DNA from: Pigoraptor vietnamica
Taxonomy: Eukaryota; Opisthokonta; Filasterea
DNA length: 35,684 nucleotides
Assembly: GCA_943704525.1 (NCBI GenBank)
Contig: CALSCQ010002860.1
Coordinates: 1-35,684 of the forward strand
Reading direction: 5' to 3'
The stretch's first letter is position 1. Every line of letters starts with the position of its first letter. Below the pieces are notes generated by a model. That model did not search any database. It saw only the letters and a list, made by a program, of their open reading frames with translations, and was not told the DNA's origin. The position numbers and the translations under genes were made by a program. Below, piece after piece: positions 1 to 12,300 of this stretch.

Positions 1-132
1 AATCTCGCTGATGCATTGCGAGAAGTATATCACGTGATTCTGACATTTGCTGCACAACCGAGAACCCGCAACGCGTTTCAATTGGTCTGTTTCTGCCGCG
101 TCTGAGTGAAATATTTTTTTTTCTCGGGTACT

Positions 133-3100
133 TCAAACCGCGCCACGATCTGACCGAGACACGCGCGCTGGCGACGAGGGTGCGGCGGCCACTGCCCTCG
201 GCCGCGCCGTCAGCTGGAATCGGCCCGCAGCAGCCTCCCCGATGATGTTCATCAGCGTGTTTTCCAGGACGAGCTCTGCCAGGGCTTGGAACTCGGGCGA
301 GCTGCGAGGCGGAGCGGGTAAATAAAAGGACAAAACAGCCCGAAAACAACATTGGCACCCACCCCTTGACCCTCTTGATCTCCACACTTCGCGACGCCGC
401 ACGGATGGAATCATGGTCCGCGGTGGAAGCCGGCCAGGCCTCTGCCCGATACGCAGCATACTGGCAGAAGTATGGCGTTGGCTCGGCCACAATGCTGTCC
501 AGTGCGCGCCCAAAGTCAGCATCGCCAATGACCTCGCGCACAAGCATGCCGAGGACGTCCGACACGACCGTCGCCGTCTGGCCATCGCGCACGGGGACAA
601 GAGCCCCCTCCGCTACAGGGCGCGTCGGGGCGAGTGCAGCGCTCGACACGAAGCGGGACGACGCCTGCGCGGGGAACTGGGCGCGGTACTGGTCCACCAC
701 GTGCGTCCGCGCCATCACGCCGAGGCACAACACCGTCGGCCGCGGCGGCGGGGGCAGCGGGTTGTCGCGCACAATCGCCTTCCGGAATTCGATGGACTGC
801 GCGCTGTGGGCCGAACGCGGCCGCGTCACGTCGAGAATCTCGGGCGGCTCCTCCGGCAACTCCTCGTCCTGGCCGCCGCCAATGGGAGGGAGCGGATCGT
901 ACCGGCTCATGCGAAGGTCGCCGTGCATGTCGTTCGCCAGCCACTCGCGGAGGGAGAGTCGCTTGATGGGCGAGCGGCTGCGCTCGATCGTCCGGTTGAT
1001 GTCGTCGATCTTCTCGTGCCGCTTGCGAACGACCTCCTCCACCTTGGCGCGGTGCGCGTTGACCTCCGTCATGTTGTCAAAGTGGCACTCAATGTCAAAG
1101 TCGTACAGCTGCGGGCGGCCCTGCGACACAAAGGCAATGCGGCAGAGCGCCGATGCGCCGGGCGCAAGCATGCCGCTGGACGGCGTCACGTCGAGGACGT
1201 TCGTCGAGAGTGGGTGCGAGAGGACCCATCGGAACGAGACGGCGTCCTCCTTGCTGTTGTTCGTCACAAACACCAACCGACGCACGCGCGAGTAGAGCGG
1301 CACGTCCCCGAACTCGACCCTCTCCTGCGACAGGTGCACCGGCTGGCGCCCGTGCGGGATGCCCTGCGCCGCGGGCACGCCCCCCGGCATGAGCAGTGCG
1401 CGCGCCTCGTGCTTCTCGGGGTGGAAGCCGGCGCCCGAAAAGGTCACGACCGTCGTCTCCCCGCCCACGACGCGCACGGGCACGTCCACAGAATACGTGC
1501 GCGCCTCCAGTGGCCGGAAAATCCAGGGCACAACGGCCGTTTCGCCCGGCTTGAGGGACCCGCCCGAGCACGCACACTCGAATATCGGAAAGCTGTGGTT
1601 GTCCGCACGCACCCGGTCGAGGTTGCCGAGGTCGAGCTCAAAGTCCAGCGGACTGGTGCCCGCGTTGTGCAGCTCGAACGACTGAATCGGCGGGTTTGCG
1701 TCGCCGATGGAGATCGGGTAGAACCAGTGGTGCGAGGTGGGGACGTGCAGGAAGCGCGCGTTCTGGGCGAGCGTGTGGCCGCACAGGTTGAGCATGATCT
1801 GCCGCCCCTTCTCCAGCTTCAGAATCACGGGCAGCCGGTCGTGGCTCACGATACCGTGCGAGTAGCGGAACGTCACAGTGACGTAGTCGCCGACGGCGAG
1901 GCGGCCGGCGCGCGGCTTGACGGTGAAGAGCTTTTCCGCCGCCGCAAAGGCCTGCTGCGCGTTTGCCTCGAGCGGGTCGCCCTCGGCCGCCGCCCACTTG
2001 TCCACGTCGACCTTGAGGTCACTGGGGAACAGGAAGGACCAGTCCACGGGGACCATGCCCGTGTTCTCAAAGCGCACCATCACAACAGTCGAGTCCGCTC
2101 CGACAACCGCCGGCCCAAAGTTGAGGTCGCACGCCGACTGCGAATGCTGCGACGCCATTGCCGCCACCATGCCCGTAGTCAGGGCGACGGTTGCCGGGCT
2201 GTCGGCCCGCGCGAGGGCGTCCATCTCCTCGTGCGGCCGGCGGTGCGTCGCCAGCTCGTGGTTGAGGCGGTCGAGCGAGAACAGCTTCCACGTGCGGCCC
2301 TTGCTCAGCGTAAACGACCGGCAGTCCGTGACGGTGAGTGTCGGATATACACCCATGGCCACGACATCGCAGAGCGCGTGCTCATCCGAAGATTCGAGGC
2401 GGTACTTGACGGAGAACGAATAGAGCTGCTGCTCCGTCGGCCGCACGCAGATCCGCAGCGTCACGTTCGCGCGAGCACCGATCGTTCCCGTCCGCGGGCT
2501 CAGCTCGACAATGTCCGTGAGGTCGGGCGCCGCTCCCCCCTCCGTTGGCGTGGCCGCCACGGTGAGCTCGTATTGCAACGATGAGTCGCCGGGATTGAAC
2601 AGCGACACCTCGCGCGATGCACCATGCGTGACCATGACGGTGCTGAAGTCGAGCACCGCCGGCTCGGCGAGAATCACGCCGCGCGTGCCCTCGCCCACCA
2701 TGCGCAGCTTCACCTTGCGCCTGCCGCTGTCCGCCGACGGCCGGCACAGATGCGCAGGGCCCACGGGGCTCTTCTCGAGGATGATCGAGACGTGCTCGGA
2801 GAACGCGCCTTCCGCCGGCGGCACAAAGTCCCAGAGGTGCGTCTGGCACTCCCGCGGCTGAAGCACGCCCTCCACGGGCTCCACGGAGAGCACCGTCGCA
2901 AGGTGCCGTGGTACGACCCACTTGAAGCGAGTGGGAATGGCGGCCGTGTTCTTGATCGAGAGGCGCCGCGTGGAGCGCCCGCCGACGCACGTGGGCTTGA
3001 AGTACACCGCGGACCCCTTCGTCTCGAGGTCTATCGATGGCGCGTGCGCGGTGCCAAACACCTGCACGTTCATCACGTTCGACGCAGAGTCGTTGAGTCG

Positions 3101-5733
3101 GCAGCGGATTGTGTCCTCCACGCGCCGCGACTCGCTGGGCATGAAGCGAAACGCAAGCAGCTGCCACTGGTTGGGGTGCAGGATGCCCTTGCGCGGCTGC
3201 ACCGAAAATCCGTGCGCCTGCGCGGAGGTGTCTTCCAGCTCAAACTTCGAGGGCGTATCGCCGTCGTTACGCATGACGACCGTGCGGAACAGCGTGTCGC
3301 CCGCAATGCACTCCGGAAAAGAGACGGACGAGGCGTCAATCGCCACCTTCGGCACAAACGACTCGACGCCACCGGTGAACGTATGGCCCGTGAACTTGGC
3401 CGTGAGGCACCACGGCGGCGTAAACGTCGCGTCGTTGACGAGGCGGAATGTGCGCATGCTGCGGAAGTACGCGTACCCTTCGATCTCAATGCCGTAAAAC
3501 TGGTTGGCGAGCTGAGGGTTGAAGCCGACCTTGAACACGCAAGACTCGCCCGGCCCAATCTCCTGCTCCGGCGGATCCACCGTGAAGACGTCCTCCTCCT
3601 TCCGGTCCTTTCCCCGCCGCATCCAGGCGCAGATGATGACGCCGCGCGTGTTGTTGGTCACCCGCATCGCCCGCTTGTCCACGATGCGCAGCACGCGGCA
3701 CGCGCCAAAGTCAATGTGCGGCTCGTCCACCGTCACCGGACGGAACCCCTCCGCGCTCGCATCCCGGTAGAACTGCGTGAACATGCCCTCGCCTCGCGGC
3801 GGGCCCGGGAAAGCCACGTCGTACGCGAGCAGGTTGTCGGACATCGAGGGCGTCGGCAGCAGCTCCATCTGATCGGGTCCAAGGGCGACGCGCCCGTGGT
3901 CGAGCAGGTCGGTGAGCTGCTCCGGCGAGAAGAGGCCGAGCCCCGCGGCGCAGCGCCGGCGGTAGTTGATGAGGTGCTTGCGACGGAAGTCGTGCGGTCG
4001 CCACTCAGGCGAGAAGCACGTGGCAATGAGGTCCATCGCGAGCGGCTGCTGGTGCTGCACAAGGCAGTACACGCGCCGAAAGTAGTTGATCGCCTTCGCG
4101 GGGCGGAACGTGATCTGGATCGACTTGGACGACCGCGCCGGTAGCGTGCCGCACAGCGTGTCAATCTCGAACACGGCGCCCGCCTGGAGCACAAACTGAA
4201 ACGTCGCCGGGATGCCCGACGTGTTCTCGAGCTGTATCACCTGCTGCGCCATCTCCCCCAAGGGCACGTCCCGGAACGCAATCACGACCGCGTCCTCCGC
4301 GTCCCGCCCGCCGTCGCTGCTCTCGGACACGTCGCGGTCGAGCACAATGGCGACCGACGGGCCCGTGGCGGACCCGCGGCACTCAATCGGCTGGGCGCGG
4401 CCAGAGGGCATCACAATCTCAAAGTACTCGGTGCGCTCCATGTGCGGGGCCTCCGGGGCAAACGTGACCTGCACACAGGGCTTTTGTAAGCAGGAAAGGT
4501 CGACTCAGCAGCAAATTGTGGCAGCGCATGGTCACAAGCGCACCGTTATCTCCGACTCTGCATTCGGCAGTAGCGCGCCGTGCGTCGACGAAGGGCGGAA
4601 GGCGCCGTCGCCGTCGATGCTCGCGATGCGGTATGTCGCCAACACCTGCAGTCAATGAGCGACCACGTGAGCACGAACAGCACGAGTCCGCTGGGTATGC
4701 CAAAACCAGCGCACCTGGGACGTGTTCTTGAGGCGGAAGGTGCGCGCGACGGGCTGGCCAGTGTACGCCTGGCCAAAGTTGAGCACGGGGGGCGTGACGG
4801 TAAGGTAGGGAAATTTGGCGATGCCCTCCACCCCCAGCTCACGCGTGAGCAGCTCCGAGGACTCGGCGCCCTCCTGCCCGAACTTGCACACGGCGACGGC
4901 ATCAAACACGCACGCCTCCTGCGCACACGAGCCACGCCACAGTCAGCCGCCGCCGCACACATCTCCTCCTACAGTGCAGGCACTCGACACGCACCTGCGG
5001 GGAGAACTTGATCGTGACTGTCACCGACGCCCCCGGCTCAATGTCGCCTTCCCGCGGCACGACCGCAAACGGAGACTGAATGTCCCACGCAAAGTGCGAC
5101 GGCAGGTCACCGGTGTTCTTCAGCGAAAACGTGCGCGTCGTCGTTTCCTTCACGGGGCACATTCCGAACGAGAGGCGCTCGATGCACGACAGCGCGTGCC
5201 GGGGAATCTTGGCGACAATGGGGATCGTGAACGACCCCTCCTGCGTCACGAGCTCAATCTTGTCCGTGTACGGCTCCTGCGCGCACAGGGCGTGCTCAGC
5301 ACAGCGTCACACACGCGACGGACGGCGCTGCCAGACCCACCATGGCCATGGGGCGGAATGTGACCGGGAGGGCAAGGCTTGTGCCCGCGCTAAGAATGAT
5401 TGTCTCGGGATACTCCATGCTGAAATAATGCGACTTGGGCAGCCGGTACTTGACCTTGTGCGTCGTCGTCGACACATTCTTGATGACAAACTTCTTGGTG
5501 TACTCACCGCCGGGTTCCCTGCGCACAAAGCACGCCTCAGACAGTGCACTTCCGCACGCGTTGCCTCCGCACCCTCCCCTCTCCCAAGCGCCGCCACCAA
5601 CAAGACAACGCAAACGGGTGGCGCACCAGTTTGTCCACGTGAGCGTCTCGGCGCAGTCGATGCCGTAGTGCGACACGCGCTTTGTTCGCCCCGCGTCGGA
5701 CTGGCGGCGCACGCCCGCCGCCGCCGTGGCCAT
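133..5733 (-). CDS. CFAP65: CFAP65 (CCDC108/FAP65)-like central-apparatus protein, 7 exons, about 1715 aa
   Basis: This axonemal protein belongs to the C2a projection of the ciliary central pair; loss in animals gives immotile sperm flagella (family knowledge). Exons in coding order are 5733-5627, 5518-5341, 5276-4995, 4918-4715, 4645-4544, 4468-363 and 301-133. All six introns are GT-AG and the phases join cleanly. Near the N-terminus is the CFAP65 signature WEPGGEYTKKFVIKN (about residues 36-50), then RLPKSHYFSMEYPETI and RHALSCIERLSFG, followed by repeated ASH/MSP-like beta-sandwich segments such as VLNFGQAYTGQPVARTFRLK. These recur through most of the protein. A short charged helix (AKVEEVVRKRHEKIDDINR) lies in the C-terminal third. 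The start ATG at 5733 has an in-frame TAG upstream. The length is slightly below the human protein. The long exon 4468-363 is fully open. It shares a divergent promoter with the dynein gene. Family assignment is strong; exact exon ends are inferred from splice motifs. Confidence 0.9.
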
Positions 5734-6336
5734 TCTCACGGGCGGCCGCGATACTGCAAAGGAGTTCTACTGGTGCCGCTGCGACCCTCCGCGCATTCTC
5801 TCCTCTCGGACGCCAACTGGATCACGCGCAAGCAATATACTCTTGTCGAAGGGCGGCAGGCGAAAAAAGATTGCGAACAGAGAGAGAGAGAGGAGCCGGA
5901 GAGAGAGGCAAAGTCCCACCACTACTCCAGTCCACCAGGCGGGCGTTGCTCGGACAGTCCGCCGTTGCCAAGGACCACAAATTGGCGAGTGATCAAATTT
6001 AAATGCGAATTGGGCCTTCTCCTGCGGTCGCCCCTGGCAACGCAAATTCCACCTGATTTTCAAACGGATGGCTAATAAACAGCGCGCGGTACTGTGGCCA
6101 TACTCGGATTATGGCCATCGGATCACTCGCCGTGGTGTGCGTGCACTCGCGTTGATCAGGGCGCAATTTCAAACGGACGCACTCGCACCGCAAAGGCACT
6201 TTAGACGCGCGTGCATACGCCGGAGAGGGCGAAGCACAGAAGAAGAGAGAACACGCCGCGCGAATTCGGAGATAGTTAGAACGGCTGTTGGCTGCGCGTC
6301 GCGGGTGTAGGGGGTCTTCGCCCACCCCACCGCACT
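5734..6336. promoter_or_regulatory. Divergent promoter between CFAP65 and the dynein heavy chain gene
   Basis: These 603 bp separate two head-to-head ciliary genes. I see no coding exon here. The stretch is lower in GC than its flanks and holds an AG-rich run at about 5879-5908, an RFX-like X-box at 6027-6041, a lone X-box half site (GTTGCC, about 5964), and an 8-bp inverted repeat (TGGCCATA, 7-bp spacer, TATGGCCA) at 6095-6117. The phrase TTTCAAACGGA occurs twice, near 6058 and 6170. Promoter function is inferred from position; no TATA box is evident. Confidence 0.6.
6027..6041. promoter_or_regulatory. X-box (RFX binding site)
   Basis: The sequence GTCGCC-CCT-GGCAAC fits the X-box pattern GTNRCC, 0-3 bases, RGYAAC at every position. 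RFX factors use this near-palindrome to drive ciliary genes in animals. It lies about 290 bp from the CFAP65 start and 300 bp from the dynein start, so it could serve both. Binding is inferred. Confidence 0.6.
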
Positions 6337-9300
6337 ATGGACGTGCAGGTGTCTCCGCGGGGGGGCCAGTCCCGCCCCGCCGCCAACGGCACGGGAACGC
6401 TGCCGCTGCTGCCGACGCTGCCGACGCAGCACCAGCGGCGCGGTCGTCCCTCGTGGCGCGAGTCGACGGGTGCAGCGGGGTCACTTCGCCCTGACCTCGT
6501 GGCGGCGCCCGATGGCGACGGCGCATATGGAATGCCTGCCGAAAACGACGTGCTTGCGTCGCTGCCGCGCGGGGGCCGAGGGGCGTCGTCGGGTGCGGCG
6601 CTTGTGCAGAGCCTGCTTTCTGGCCGTGGCCTTCCGCCGCCGACGGTGGCGCCGGGCGATGTCGACACGCGCACGGGCACGCGGCGCCCGCAGGGGCAGG
6701 GCGCGCAGCTCGGCGCGTCCACCTCCGGAGCCCTCACACAGTCGGCAAGCGCGGTCGCTGCGGCTGCGCTGGGCGCGACCGGTGCGTCTGGGGCCAGCAC
6801 GCGGAGGCATGCGACGGGCGCAGCGGCCGGGTCGTCCAAGCGTGACCGCGAGGGGTTCAGGACGGCGCTCGTCAACATCATCATGTGGGTTGCGTCATAC
6901 TTTCACTCGGCGTGTTTACGTGTGCAATGGGTGTATTGTGGATGATGTGGGACTTTCGCTGACACGTGACGCATGCGCTGCAGGCAACAAGAGATTGCGA
7001 ACGGCCGCGGGGACCAGTCGCAGCGCACTGGGTCGCCGCCGCCCCTTCCGCCGCTCAAGCAAGAGCGCCCTCTCTCCCCGAACGAGAAGGACCTTCTGGT
7101 GCGTGTTACTGGTGTCCCTGCTGCGCTGCCCACCTTCTGCACTTGCTGACTGTGAATCACTCGCAGCGGTACTACTACTATGTGAACAACGGGATTGACA
7201 CGGAGCACGTCGCGCCGATGGAGGAGGCCTGGCTCGACGACGTCCTCAACCTCGTGTCGCCCGTGCTCAAGCAGGGCCACGAGGCGTGCATCGAGCGCCT
7301 CTCGGACGAGATGCGCGAGGACTACCTTCTCAGCGTCAAGAAGGCCATCGTGGACTTTGTCCTCCGCGACCCCCGCGAGAAGCGCACCGAGCCTATCGAC
7401 GGCGTCTCGAGCGGTGACGACGAGCTCCGCATGGTGCCGAAGCCGTGGCAGCGCTCGTTTGAGGCCGCGTGCGACTACATTGCGGAGCACCTTTTCCTCA
7501 CGAACCCGACGATGCTCGCGCTCCTCGACCTCTGGCACAAGTACGCCAGCATGCGCGTGATTGGCGCCGCCGAGATCACGGACCCCTCGGCGGACGCGTT
7601 TGAGCTGACGGCGTTCCAGTCGCTGGTCGTGCGCCACTGCGACGCGTGCAAGGACGAGCTCGTCAAGGGCTGGTTCCCCGAGGCCGTCCGCATCTTCTAC
7701 GTCGGCAACAAGAAGAAGCAGATCTCGTACTCGCGCCTCGACGCGTTCTTCGACGGCGTCGCCGTGGTCATGACGAACCAGCTCCGCGCGCTCGCGTTGG
7801 CCTCGATCGACTCGTTTGCGGACATCTTCTGCGACAAGACGCCCGCGGAGCTCCCCGCCTTTGCGATCCGCCTCGTGCTCGACGGCACGACGGTGCGCTT
7901 TGAGCCCTCGTTTGCAGAGTTTGAGCAGGTCGTGACGGACGTCTTTGACGCGATCATCCGCGCTGTGTCCGTCGTGCCGCGCGTGGAGACGAAGTTGTTC
8001 GTGGGCGAGGGCGACGCGCGCTCGCGGGCGAACCTGACGCCGTGGATTGAGCCGAGCCTCATTGCGGCGGCGAAGGACCGCGTGCGTCAGGTGATTCGTG
8101 CACAGGCGCGCGCGCCGCAAGAGTACCTCGCGGTGTACGACAAGTACGCGCACCTCATCTCGCGGCAGGCGGAGAAGGCCGTGCACGAGTTTATGCAGGG
8201 CAAGCACTCGTTCGAGGAGTATACGGCGGTGAGTCTGCGGGGCGCATCGGTCTGCTTGTGTTGCACTGCTGGGCCGCGCGGGTGTCTGACACGCCCGTCT
8301 GCTCCAATTAAAATCGCAGGAGGTCGTCAAGTACCGCAACATTGCGAACGACGTGAACTACAACACGCGGCGGAAGGTGCCGCTGGGCCTCGTCGAGCTG
8401 CACTGCGAGGAGCTGAACCAGTCGCTGTCGAAGCGCGCCGAGAAGATGTGCACGCAGCTGCTCGACCGCATTGCGCGCGACAACCAGGACCTCAACCGTC
8501 GCATCTGCGAGCAGTACGAGGCGATTGCGGAGAAGGCGCTGACGACGCCCGCGAACACGGAGGAGATGATTGCGCTGCAGAAGTACATGGAGGAAGTGGA
8601 GCGCAAGACGATGCACTCGCTCGAGGGCGAAATTGCGAACGCGAAGAAGCGCCTCGAGTTCCTCATCAACTACACGTCGCTCACGCCGGACATGCTCAAG
8701 CTCAACAACGTCACGTTCACGTGGCCGCAGCGCATGGAGCCGATCTTCGAGGAGCACCAGGCGATCATGATGCAGACGCGCGCGACGGCCGAGGAGAACC
8801 TCCGCGCCCGCCGCGAGAAGTTTGTCGAGGAGCTGGACGCGTACAACAAGCAGATGGCCGAGTTTCGCGAGTGGGGCGACTTGCGCGAGGTGGCGCGGTA
8901 CCTCAAGAAGGCGACGCACCTGCAGGGCCGCCTCGAGGCCGCGCAGGACAAGGTCGCCGCGTTCAACGCCGAGGAGGAGGCGTTCGGCTGGGAGCGCACC
9001 GCGTACCCCGTGCGCGAGCAGCTGATTGTGCAGCTCGAGCCCTACCTGACGCTGTTCCAGACGGTCGTCGACTGGACTCGGCTCCACAAGGTGTGGATGG
9101 AGGGGCCGTTCCTCTCGCTCGACGCCGACACGATCGACGCGGAGGCCGGCAACATGTGGCGGCAGCTGTACAAGAGCGAGAAGGCGTTTGCGGACGTGCC
9201 CGCGCTGCGCCGGCTCGCCGAGACGATCAAGGAGCAGGTCGACGACTTCAAGCTGCACATGCCCCTCGTGCAGGCGCTGTGCAACCCCGGCCTTCGCGAC

Positions 9301-12300
9301 CGCCACTGGGAGAAGATGTCGGACGCCGTCGGCTTTGAGCTGAAGCCGGACGAGGAGTCGACGCTGAGCAAGATGCTGGAGATGAACCTGGAGCAGTACC
9401 TCGAGCAGTTTGAGTCGATCAGCGAGAGCGCTTCGAAGGAGTTTGCGCTCGAGAAGGCGATGGACAAGATGCTCCACGAGTGGGACAAGATGGAGTTCAA
9501 CATGATCCCCTACCGCGACAGCGGCACGCACATTCTCTCGGCGATCGACGACATCCAGTCGCTGCTGGACGATCAGATTGTCAAGACGCAGACGATGCGC
9601 GGGTCGCCGTTCATCCGCCCGTTCGAGACGCAGATCAAGGAGTGGGAGCAGCGCCTGCTCATGATGCAGGAGATTATCGACGAGCAGCTCAAGGTCCAGG
9701 CGACCTGGCTGTACCTCGAGCCCGTCTTCTCGTCGCCGGACATTATGGCGCAGATGCCCGAGGAGGGGCGCCGCTTCAACCAGGTCGACAAGACGTGGCG
9801 CGAGATTATGAAGCTGGCCGTCGGCGACAAGCGCGTGCTCGCGGTGACGTCGATCGACAAGATGCTCGAGCGCATGAAGAAGTCGAACGAGCTCCTCGAG
9901 CTGATCCAGAAGGGCCTCAACGACTACCTCGAGAAGAAGCGCCTCTACTTCCCGCGCTTCTTCTTCCTCTCAAACGACGAGCTGCTCGAGATTCTTTCCG
10001 AGACGAAGGACCCGATGCGCGTGCAGCCGCACCTCAAGAAGTGCTTCGAGGGCATTGCTTCGCTCACGTTCACGGACGCGATGGACATCACGCACCTGAA
10101 GAGCAGCCAGGGCGAGGTCGTCCCGCTCACCGTCCCCATCTCCACGGCCAAGGCGCGCGGCCAGGTCGAGAAGTGGTTGGGCGAGCTCGAGCGCGCGATG
10201 ATTTCGAGCGTGCACCGCGTCATCCAGGAGTCGCTCGAGGCGTACGCGTCGACGGACCGCACCAAGTGGGTCACGGGCTGGGCCGGCCAGGTCGTGCTCT
10301 GCGTCTCGCAGGTGTACTGGACGCGCGACGTGCACACGGCCATCCGCGGGGGGAAGAAGGCGCTCGTCGCCTACCGCGACACGTGCACGCGTCAGATCGA
10401 AGCGATTGTCGAGATGGTCCGCGGCCAGCTGCCGCGCCTCAACCGCTACACGCTCGGCGCGCTCGTCGTCATTGACGTGCACGCGCGTGACGTGCTCGCG
10501 AAGATGGCCGAGGAGGGCGTCTCGGACGAGAACGACTTTGAGTGGCTGTCGCAGCTGCGCTACTACTGGGAGGAGAACCAGTGCGTCACGCGCATGATCA
10601 ACTCGACGCTGCCCTACGGCTACGAGTACCTCGGCAACACGCCCCGCCTCGTCATCACGCCGCTCACCGACCGCTGCTACCGCACGCTCTTTGGCGCCCT
10701 CCACCTCAACCTCGGTGGCGCGCCGGAGGGTCCCGCCGGCACGGGCAAGACGGAGACGGTGAAGGACCTCTCGAAGGCCGTCGCCAAGCAGTGCGTCGTG
10801 TTCAACTGCTCGGACGGCCTCGACTACATTGCGATGGGCAAGTTCTTCAAGGGTCTTGCGTCGTGCGGCGCGTGGTCGTGCTTCGACGAGTTCAACCGCA
10901 TCGACCTCGAGGTGCTTTCCGTCATTGCGCAGCAGATCATGACGATCCAGCGCGCGATTGCGAGCAAGCTGGAGCGGTTCAACTTTGAGGGCACGGACAT
11001 CAAGCTCAACCCGACGTGCTCGGTCTTCATCACGATGAACCCCGGCTACGCGGGCCGCTCGGAGCTCCCCGACAATCTCAAGGCGCTCTTCCGCAGCGTC
11101 GCGATGATGGTCCCCGACTACGCCATGATCGCCGAGATCTCGCTCTACTCGGTCGGCTTTGTGCTCGCCCGTCCGCTCGCGCGCAAGATTGTGGCGACGT
11201 ACCGCCTGTGCTCGGAGCAGCTGTCGTCGCAGCACCACTACGACTACGGCATGCGCGCCGTCAAGTCGGTGCTGACGGCGGCGGGCAACCTGAAGCTCAA
11301 GTACCCCGACCAGGACGAGAACATTCTCATGCTGCGCTCGATCAACGACGTCAACATGCCCAAGTTCCTCGCGCACGACCTGCCCCTCTTCCGCGGCATT
11401 ACGTCGGACCTCTTCCCGGGCATCACGCTCCCCACGCCGGACTACGTCGACCTGCTCGGCGCCATCGACTCTGCGTGCACGAAGCTCAACCTGCAGAACG
11501 TCCCCGCGTTCACCGACAAGATTCTCCAGGTGTACGAGATGATGCTCGTGCGCCACGGCTTCATGCTCGTCGGCGAACCCTTCGGCGGGAAGACGTCGGC
11601 GTACCGCGTGCTTGCGCAGGCCCTCAACGACCTGACGGAGCGCGGCGTGCCGGGGTGCGACAAGGTCGAGTACCTCGTGATCAACCCCAAGTCGATCACG
11701 CTCGGGCAGCTCTACGGCCAGTTTGACCCCGTCAGCCACGAGTGGACCGACGGTGTCCTCGCGAACAGCTTCCGCGCCTTTGCGTCGTCGACGACACCCG
11801 ACCGAAAGTGGCTCATCTTTGACGGCCCCGTGGACGCCATCTGGATCGAGAACATGAACACGGTCCTCGACGACAACAAGAAGCTCTGCCTCATGTCCGG
11901 CGAGATTATCCAGATGCCCGACAACATGAACCTCGTCTTCGAGCCGATGGACCTCGAGGCCGCGTCGCCCGCCACCGTCTCCCGCTGCGGCATGATCTAC
12001 ATGGAGCCCGCCAACCTCGGCTGGCGGCCGATGCTCGACTCGTGGATGGCGACGCTGCCGCCGGTGCTCACGGCCGGGTTCCGCGCCGCCCTCCGCGCCC
12101 TGTTCGAGCGGATGATCGACCCGACGCTCCGGTTTGTGCGCAAGTGCTGCCGCGAGCTCGTGCCGACGTCGGACATCAACCTCGTGCGTTCGCTCATGAA
12201 CCTGCTAGAGTGCATGATCGAGGACCTCCGCGACGAGGCGGTCGCGCGGGAGGTGCAGGACGACACGGTCGAGGCGTGGGTGGAGGGCTCGTTCCTCTTT

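Noticed and set aside
413-4144. Two long plus-strand open frames (413-2584 and 2624-4144)
   Set aside because: They are shadows of the 4.1-kb CFAP65 exon on the minus strand, whose translation gives repeated ASH-like segments.
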